NCBI GenBank assembly: GCA_015061765.1
Contig: SUVZ01000025.1
Location: 1-19,641 of the forward strand
DNA length: 19,641 nt
Origin: Lentisphaerota bacterium
GTDB lineage: Bacteria > Verrucomicrobiota > Kiritimatiellia > RFP12 > UBA1067
Direction: 5' to 3'
Positions 14,576 through 19,641 of this stretch are shown in pieces. The number at the start of each line of letters is the position of its first letter. Position 1 is the first letter of the stretch. The notes under the pieces are model-generated. The model worked only from the letters and a program-made list of their open reading frames with translations. It made no database searches and was not told the origin of the DNA. Position numbers and translations under genes: made by a program.

Positions 14576-14623
14576 TCAGGTACGGGTATGCAAAAATCCG
14601 ATGGAGCGGATGCCCGTGCCTGA
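14576..14623 (+). promoter_or_regulatory. Two-tier hairpin in the leader of the esterase-GH97 gene
   Basis: TCAGGTACGGGTAT (14576-14589) pairs with ATGCCCGTGCCTGA (14610-14623) through 14 bp including two G-U pairs. Inside, ATCCG and CGGAT form a second short stem. The structure ends 23 nt before the ATG at 14647 and has no U tract, so it is not a simple terminator. A stability element or attenuator is possible. Confidence 0.6.
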
Positions 14624-14646
14624 AATGTAAAGACAGGATTAAAGCA

Positions 14647-17427
14647 ATGGATAGATTATCGAAAAGGATCATTGGTTCGATGTTTGCCGTGCTGTGCATG
14701 GCGGTTGCCGCCGTGTCCGCTTTTGCGGAGCCGCAACTTTACATGGCGGGAGATTCCATCATGGCGGATTACAGGCCGGACATGTTCCCGCAATACGGTT
14801 GGGGACAGTCTCTCAAGCAGTTCATGAAGAGACCTGAGAGTCTGCACAACTGCGCGAGAAGCGGTTGGAGCGCACGGCGTTTCCGCGAATCCGGAAGGTG
14901 GGAGAAATGTATTGCGTCCAGACTGTCGCCCGGTGATTGGGTGATCGTCTCTTTCGGACACAACGATTCCAACAGAAGACGCAATAAGCCTCCGAAAAAC
15001 GACTACTCGACCATTGAAGAGTACAAGGCGTTTCTGTCCGGATTTGCCGCCGACGTGAAAGCGAAGGGTGCGAATCTCGCGTTTGCTACATCGATCGCCC
15101 ATTCCGGCGGTTTCTCGGAAAAAGAAGGAACCATGAAAGTTGACGGCGGCGCGAAAGGGCTTGGGCCGTACGTCAATGCCATGCGTGAACTTGCGGTGGA
15201 GTTGAAGGTGCCGCTTCTTGACCTTAACCGCTATGCGGAGGAGAACCTGCCGAAACTCGGCATGGAAAAGGCCCGATTGCTCTATATGTTCGTAAAGCCT
15301 GGTGAGTATGCCAACTATCCCAAGGGCAAAAACGACGCGGCCCATGTCCGCGATGCAGGAGCGTTCTTCTATGCGAAGGCCGCCGTCGAAATGGCACGGA
15401 CGCAGGGACTGTCCCTTGCCGATCTTCTGAAAGAACCCCAAAGCGTTCCGTTTGTTCCTGTTATTATGCAAATGGGAAAGGTGGGTTCAAGTTCAACGGG
15501 GACGGTTTTCAGTTCGGTTTCGCCGGACGGTAAGAATGAAATACGCCTGGAGACAGGCGATGGGGGTATGAAGTATTCCGTTCTGCGCGGTGGCAAGACG
15601 CTTGTCGGGCCGACGGATATTGCGCTAAAAATAGAAGGGCGCGGTTGGTTGAACGGGAAAGCGGCAGTCCCGACGGTGACGACGAGAAAAGTGGAAGGGA
15701 AGCTCGCGACGCCGATTTACAAGAAGGCTTCCGTCGATCTCGCGGCGAACGAAACGCGCGTCAATTTCGGCGACTGGGCGGTTCGGCTTCATGCGCGAAA
15801 CGACGGTGTCGCCTGGCGGTTTGAGACGGAGATGGAAGGCGAGATCACGGTTGGCGACGAGAAGACGACCGTCCGTTTCCCGGAAGGGACGGAGCTTTGC
15901 TATACGCAGGCGAATGGATTTATGTCTGGATGGGAAAAGCCGGCGATGATCGGTCCCGTCTCAAGCGTCAGCGCCGGTCATCCGCAGATTGTAATGACGC
16001 CGTTCACGGCGACGGTTCCCGGTGCCGGAGTTGTCACCGTTACGGAATCTAACCTCCTTGATTATCCTGGGCTCAATTTTTACCGCCGCTCGAACGAAAC
16101 GGACAGGCTTCATTCGTGTCAGGCGGGTGTTCCGGATGAAGTGGAGCGCGCCCGTCGCAAAATAAAGGTGAAAAGCCGCAAACCGTATCTTGCGAAGACG
16201 AAGGGGACGCGCACATTCCCGTGGCGGGTGTTCGCGCTGGCGGATACGCCGTCGGGACTCGTCGGATCGGATATCGTCTATGCGCTTGCCGAGCCGAGCA
16301 GGGTGGCGGACGTTTCGTGGATCAAGCCCGGTCTCGTCCAGTGGGATTGGTGGCACGGATTTAAGATTACGGATGTTCCCGGCCTCAAGACGGGCTGCAA
16401 TTTCGAGACGTACAAGGCGTACATCGATTTTGCCGCCGACAACGGCATCGAATACATCATCATGGATGAAGGCTGGGCGGAAAAGCTCGATCCGGAAAAA
16501 CCGCGTGCCGAGGTGAACGTGCCGGGGGTTGTGGCATATGCGAAAGAGAAGGGCGTGGACGTCATTCTCTGGGCGGCATGGGCGCCGCTCACCGACCGCG
16601 CATTGCGACTCAGGGTGTTTGACTGGTGCGTTGCGATCGGCGCTAAGGGCTTCAAGATCGACTTTATGGAACGCGACGATCAGGAATGCGAACGCTTTCT
16701 TGAAGAGACGGCGGCGGATGCGGCGGCCCGGAAACTTGTTGTCATGTACCACGGCATCCACAAGCCCACCGGGCTTCAGCGGACCTATCCGAACATCCTC
16801 AACTACGAAGGCGTGTACGGTCTTGAGCAGGGGCACTCCATCGGCGGGCGCAAGGTTGTCATATCCAACGACGTGAATCTCGTTTATACGCGCATGGTGG
16901 CGGGCTTCATGGATTATACGCCGGGAGCCATGCGTAACCGCGCCTTCGACGCGCCGCCGTTCGCGAAGGGCAAAGATCCGTCGGCCTGTTACGGGACGCG
17001 CGCGCATCAGCTCGCGCTCTTCCCGCTTTTTGAAGCGCCGGTACAGATGCTGTGCGATTCGCCGACGCAGTACCGCACGGCACCTGAGTGCGTGAAGTTT
17101 ATGGTGGATGTCCCGACGGTGTGGGACGAGACGGTTGGTGTAGCCGGTGGTATCGGCAGGTTTGCCGTCGTTGCCCGCAGAAAAGGCACCGATTGGTGGT
17201 TAGGGGCGATTACGAACTGGGAAAAGCGCGATATTGAAATTCCGACGGCTTTCCTGGGCTCAGGCGAATGGAAGGTGGAGTCGTTCGAAGATGCTTCTGA
17301 CTCTGATAAAAATGCCGAGAATTACATAAAACGTGAGTTCTCGGTCAAGGCGGATGAAAAAATCAAGGTGAGCCTCGCTCCCGGCGGCGGTTTCGCCGCA
17401 AGGTTCACTCCTGTCGCTCGTGAGTGA
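14647..17427 (+). CDS. Secreted SGNH acetylesterase-GH97 glycosidase fusion, 926 aa
   Basis: Two enzymes lie in one chain. After a signal peptide (residues 1-27, SAFA/EP), residues about 28-270 are an SGNH hydrolase like CE12 rhamnogalacturonan acetylesterases: GDS with nucleophile S37, RSGWSARRF, FGHND (N106), and NDAAHVRDAGA giving D230 and H233. Residues about 290-925 are a complete GH97: a beta-sandwich start (NEIRLETGDGGMKYSV), the barrel (WDWWHGF, YIIMDEGWAEK, ILWAAWAPL, GFKIDFMERDDQE, LNYEGVYGLEQGH) and a C-terminal beta domain. D672 in KIDFM sits where retaining GH97 alpha-galactosidases have their nucleophile, with E727 (or E721) as acid/base candidate; inverting alpha-glucosidases have Glu there instead. 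It has its own promoter and a weak AGGA ribosome-binding site. The likely role is deacetylation and alpha-galactose release from the same glycan. Confidence 0.9.
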   Translation: MDRLSKRIIGSMFAVLCMAVAAVSAFAEPQLYMAGDSIMADYRPDMFPQYGWGQSLKQFMKRPESLHNCARSGWSARRFRESGRWEKCIASRLSPGDWVIVSFGHNDSNRRRNKPPKNDYSTIEEYKAFLSGFAADVKAKGANLAFATSIAHSGGFSEKEGTMKVDGGAKGLGPYVNAMRELAVELKVPLLDLNRYAEENLPKLGMEKARLLYMFVKPGEYANYPKGKNDAAHVRDAGAFFYAKAAVEMARTQGLSLADLLKEPQSVPFVPVIMQMGKVGSSSTGTVFSSVSPDGKNEIRLETGDGGMKYSVLRGGKTLVGPTDIALKIEGRGWLNGKAAVPTVTTRKVEGKLATPIYKKASVDLAANETRVNFGDWAVRLHARNDGVAWRFETEMEGEITVGDEKTTVRFPEGTELCYTQANGFMSGWEKPAMIGPVSSVSAGHPQIVMTPFTATVPGAGVVTVTESNLLDYPGLNFYRRSNETDRLHSCQAGVPDEVERARRKIKVKSRKPYLAKTKGTRTFPWRVFALADTPSGLVGSDIVYALAEPSRVADVSWIKPGLVQWDWWHGFKITDVPGLKTGCNFETYKAYIDFAADNGIEYIIMDEGWAEKLDPEKPRAEVNVPGVVAYAKEKGVDVILWAAWAPLTDRALRLRVFDWCVAIGAKGFKIDFMERDDQECERFLEETAADAAARKLVVMYHGIHKPTGLQRTYPNILNYEGVYGLEQGHSIGGRKVVISNDVNLVYTRMVAGFMDYTPGAMRNRAFDAPPFAKGKDPSACYGTRAHQLALFPLFEAPVQMLCDSPTQYRTAPECVKFMVDVPTVWDETVGVAGGIGRFAVVARRKGTDWWLGAITNWEKRDIEIPTAFLGSGEWKVESFEDASDSDKNAENYIKREFSVKADEKIKVSLAPGGGFAARFTPVARE

Positions 17428-17863
17428 AGATCGGTTTTCAGAAATTGCACATGTCGGCTTCTGCCGGGACGCTTCAAGCTGAGACTGCTGCTCGTGAGTA
17501 TTTGGCTTTTACTGGATTTGAGGCATCTGCGGAAAGTGCCGCTTCATATATGCACGATGGTGGATTCCCGCGTTATCTTCAGGTTCGGGAGGCGATAGTT
17601 CTTCAAGAGCTGTTTGACGATATCGTGTACAGGGATGTTATTGTTCGCAATAGACATTCTGTGATTGCTGCGATTCAAGCGTGCGTTAAACTTACAGATG
17701 AAGCAAAGGATAGAGAGATTGATGGACTCGTCAAAGCGATGGAAGTCTGTACTCTTTCATCAGGGATCATTGTGACTGAAAATCAGCGTGACTCCATTAT
17801 TGTCGGGAAAATCGTATAGATGTACTGCCGTATTGGGACTGGGCTATGTCTTTAAAGCTCTGA
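17424..17863 (+). pseudogene. Decayed DUF4143-type AAA ATPase gene
   Basis: Residues DGGFPRYLQVREAIVLQELF followed by DDIVYRDVIVRN are typical of the middle of AAA_14/DUF4143 ATPases. They jump directly to AAIQACVKLTDEAKDREIDGL, followed by IIVTENQRDSI, which belongs at the very C-terminus. The ATP-binding N-terminal half and the DUF4143 body are therefore missing. The frame stops at 17819, but a one-base shift at about 17815 restores IDVLPYWDWAMSLKL and a stop at 17863, the usual family ending, which proves a further frameshift. The first codons (GTG overlapping the GH97 stop) are probably accidental, as there is no ribosome-binding site. The intact protein would be a cytoplasmic ATPase often found in mobile or defence regions. 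Confidence 0.8.
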
Positions 17864-17988
17864 CAGCGCGGATGGGCGCATCAGTGAAGTCTCTTTCGAC
17901 TTTTGCTTTGCGATGCTCATCTCTTTAGCTTGTTGATTTTGCCGCCGAGAAGTATTAAGCACCGTTTGAAAAATTCTAAAAAACGCTA

Positions 17989-18016
17989 TTGACTGGGAGG
18001 ACAAAGAGCGTATAAT
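17989..18016 (+). promoter_or_regulatory. Strong sigma70-type promoter
   Basis: TTGACT (17989-17994) and a consensus TATAAT (18011-18016) are separated by 16 bp. It drives the three genes that follow, with a leader of about 60 nt before the first start codon. Confidence 0.85.
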
Positions 18017-18085
18017 TTCGCGCCGTTGAACCGGATGCAGAAAGTGCAACCTTCTGTATGGACATCAATATCTGGAGGAAACATC

Positions 18086-18355
18086 ATGAATATCGGTTTT
18101 AATCCGCCCATAACGGCATCAAGGATGCCAACGGCTGGTTCTGCTCCTTCTCAGATTGCGAGATGCCGCGCTAACAGGTTGGAAGGGAATGGTGTAGCCC
18201 CATCTCTCAGAGTGACGGAGAGTCGGACTGACGAGATAGAAGCCCGTATAGGGGATTTGCTCAAAAACGCACCTCCTAGAAATGGCGATCATCGAGGTAA
18301 AGAAGTAAAGTTGGATATTGAGTCGATGCCGGCGGATATTCCTATCTTTGTTTGA
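18086..18355 (+). CDS. Unrecognised 89-aa protein
   Basis: The start at ATG 18086 is supported by GGAGG at 18074-18078 and the strong promoter upstream. The protein opens MNIGFNPPITASRMPT, has no signal peptide or membrane segment, and is basic in its middle and charged at the C-terminus. Its Ser/Thr/Pro-rich unstructured start resembles the secretion regions of type III substrates only in a general way. It is first of three genes in one direction and shares their lack of recognisable domains. Function unknown. Confidence 0.65.
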   Translation: MNIGFNPPITASRMPTAGSAPSQIARCRANRLEGNGVAPSLRVTESRTDEIEARIGDLLKNAPPRNGDHRGKEVKLDIESMPADIPIFV

Positions 18356-18387
18356 TTTTTTCACTTTTTAATGTTTTGGAATCGTCC

Positions 18388-18738
18388 ATGGATAAGGAAA
18401 CAGAGGAATATCTCGCAAAGATCAGGAAAACCGTCGCGGAATCGAAGCAGATGATAGAGTCGGTGAAGCTCCGTTTCGCCGAAACGGATAGGCTTCTTGC
18501 CGAAAGCGGTACTTCTCGCGAGGAAGTGGCGAATTTCAGGTTCACTCCCGAGCAGCGCAAGGCCGTAAATGATGAACTCCGGCGTCGTGGCCTGCCGGAA
18601 CTGGAGGAGGTACCGACGGAAACCGGTCGGGATGCGGTCGTCGCGACCGCTCCCCGGTTCGGCGCCGCAGACGTCCAAGAGGATATGGAGAATCGCCGGA
18701 GAAAATTCGGGGCCATGATGAAGCGGTTCAGGATGTGA
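18388..18738 (+). CDS. Unrecognised 116-aa helical protein
   Basis: I use ATG 18388 (MDKETEEYLAKIRKTV), although only a weak GGA precedes it; the upstream extension from 18352 is short and hydrophobic and looks accidental. Residues 1-55 are predicted coiled coil from the heptad spacing of Ile, Val and Leu. They are followed by FTPEQRKAVNDELRRRGLPELEE and a basic tail ending MMKRFRM. It has no signal peptide and no membrane segment. It lies 32 bp after the 89-aa gene and presumably shares its transcript. It could be a chaperone or structural partner of its neighbours, but nothing in the sequence proves this. Confidence 0.7.
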   Translation: MDKETEEYLAKIRKTVAESKQMIESVKLRFAETDRLLAESGTSREEVANFRFTPEQRKAVNDELRRRGLPELEEVPTETGRDAVVATAPRFGAADVQEDMENRRRKFGAMMKRFRM

Positions 18739-18811
18739 AGTTTTTTTTCAGTCCGGCATGTAACTTTTCGCGCAGTTGCGTGTAGAGGGGACAGAAGGAA
18801 GGAGAATCATC

Positions 18812-19615
18812 ATGGACGTGACACTCAAAGCCATTTCAGCACAAAGCCTCTCTGCCGTATCGGAGGCGTTGAAGGACGCTTCTCCTATCGTGGCTGATGT
18901 TTCCGCCCAGTCGGTTCTTGGCGGTGAAAACCTTTCTGTCAGCCATGCATCGCCTGATCTTGATGCCATACTTGCTCAGCTGCGGATGGAAACGAATGAT
19001 GCCCGTCTCAACGCGGCGCGGCACCGCCTTGCGAGCGCACTTTCGCAGCTCGCCGATCTTTCCGAAGATCAGAAGGCCAAGGTCGAGGAGATGAAGGCAG
19101 TCGGAAAGGAACTCGCCGCTGCGGAGCATGTCCGGGATGCGGACAAGGCCGTGTATGAGGCCAAGGCGAGAGATCTCAATTCGAAGGAATCGGAACTCAG
19201 CGGCGCAAGGGATGCGTTGTCCAGCGTCCGGAACAATCCCAATGCCACCCAGGGTGAGCTGGACGCTGCGAAGAACCGTCTTGATTCCGCCCAAAGGGCC
19301 TATGATTCGGCAAAGGCGGAATATGACGCGGCAAAAGGGAAGTATGAATCCTCTGAAAGGGTTGTGAACGAAAAGCAGCGCAAGTTCGACGAGCTTGTGA
19401 AATCCCTAGACACGGCGAGTCTTGCGGCGCTGCGCGATGCACTCAAGCTGTCCGCAGACGATGTCGATCATCTTCACGAGGAGATAGAGGAAGACGACAA
19501 GAAACATGACATTTCACCGGTGCGTTCCGTGGAGGACGTGATCATCGACGCCCTGAAGCGTATCGACGGGAAGATGGTCGACGAAATTGAAGATCGCCAC
19601 ATGGATCATGTGTGA
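18812..19615 (+). CDS. Unrecognised 267-aa coiled-coil protein
   Basis: AAGGAG at 18799-18804 selects the ATG at 18812 over an earlier open-frame start. Residues 1-50 are Ser/Ala-rich and apparently flexible (MDVTLKAISAQSLSAVSEAL onward). Residues about 50-215 are a long coiled coil with repeated Ala/Lys/Glu/Asp heptads (KAVYEAKARDL, RLDSAQRAYDSAKAEYDAAKG). The C-terminus is acidic then His-rich (HEEIEEDD, RHMDHV). No signal peptide or transmembrane segment is present. The architecture and the company of two small helical proteins recall translocator or tip components of type III-like secretion systems, but this is a weak, structure-level resemblance. The operon may continue past the right edge of the window. 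Confidence 0.75.
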   Translation: MDVTLKAISAQSLSAVSEALKDASPIVADVSAQSVLGGENLSVSHASPDLDAILAQLRMETNDARLNAARHRLASALSQLADLSEDQKAKVEEMKAVGKELAAAEHVRDADKAVYEAKARDLNSKESELSGARDALSSVRNNPNATQGELDAAKNRLDSAQRAYDSAKAEYDAAKGKYESSERVVNEKQRKFDELVKSLDTASLAALRDALKLSADDVDHLHEEIEEDDKKHDISPVRSVEDVIIDALKRIDGKMVDEIEDRHMDHV

Positions 19616-19641
19616 GAAATGGGTGATGGGGAGTTTTGGTA

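Noticed and set aside
18739..18750. T-run after the 116-aa gene as a terminator
   Set aside because: No convincing stem precedes it, so transcription probably continues into the coiled-coil gene.

Overview
The window looks like chromosomal sequence from a gut- or rumen-type member of the PVC group, most likely Kiritimatiellota or a relative in Lentisphaerota or Verrucomicrobiota. This is an inference. It rests on the large secreted carbohydrate-active enzymes, a Tat-exported phosphoesterase, a beta-strand-repeat surface protein, repeat-rich intergenic DNA and clear sigma70-type promoters. There is no rRNA or tRNA marker.

Layout. Positions 1-840 and 3073-3830 are two arrays of the same modular repeat, built from clusters of a 9-bp unit GTGNGACGC in both orientations. 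Between them are a roughly 22-bp periodic, hairpin-rich stretch (about 867-1225), a bidirectional terminator and one leftward gene for a secreted 517-aa protein (1323-2876). Positions 3881-4133 are a structured element with long terminal inverted repeats. It is followed by a promoter and a rightward gene set: an NPCBM-GH123-like glycosidase split by a frameshift at a T9 tract (4289-6477), a secreted beta-strand-repeat protein (6566-9205), a Tat-exported metallophosphoesterase (9372-10937) and a GH20 beta-hexosaminidase (10963-12399). The tail of a lost GH97 gene follows directly. Next are a repeat-rich gap, an AbiEi/AbiEii toxin-antitoxin pair (13013-14330), a single-chain SGNH esterase-GH97 fusion (14647-17427) and a decayed DUF4143-type ATPase gene (17424-17863). 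A strong sigma70 promoter (17989-18016) then starts a set of three unrecognised, probably cytoplasmic or non-Sec-exported proteins, the last a long coiled coil that ends near the window edge.

How it fits together. GH123-like and GH20 enzymes remove beta-linked N-acetylhexosamines. GH97 with an Asp nucleophile is expected to be an alpha-galactosidase, and the SGNH domain removes acetyl groups. Together they suggest stepwise attack on an acetylated, amino-sugar-rich glycan such as mucin, although pectin cannot be excluded because the esterase resembles the rhamnogalacturonan acetylesterase family. The GH123-like gene and the esterase-GH97 gene lie about 10 kb apart but share an identical 20-bp sequence containing the palindrome TGGTAAAACCA at the same distance from a TAAAAT -10 box. 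They are therefore probably controlled by one regulator.

Most unusual points: the nested inverted 9-mer arrays flanking a surface-protein gene, the 22-bp hairpin array, the 250-bp inverted-repeat element, the T9 frameshift exactly at the domain junction of a glycosidase, heptanucleotide repeats inside two coding regions, the GH97 tail in frame behind the GH20 stop codon, and the shared operator.
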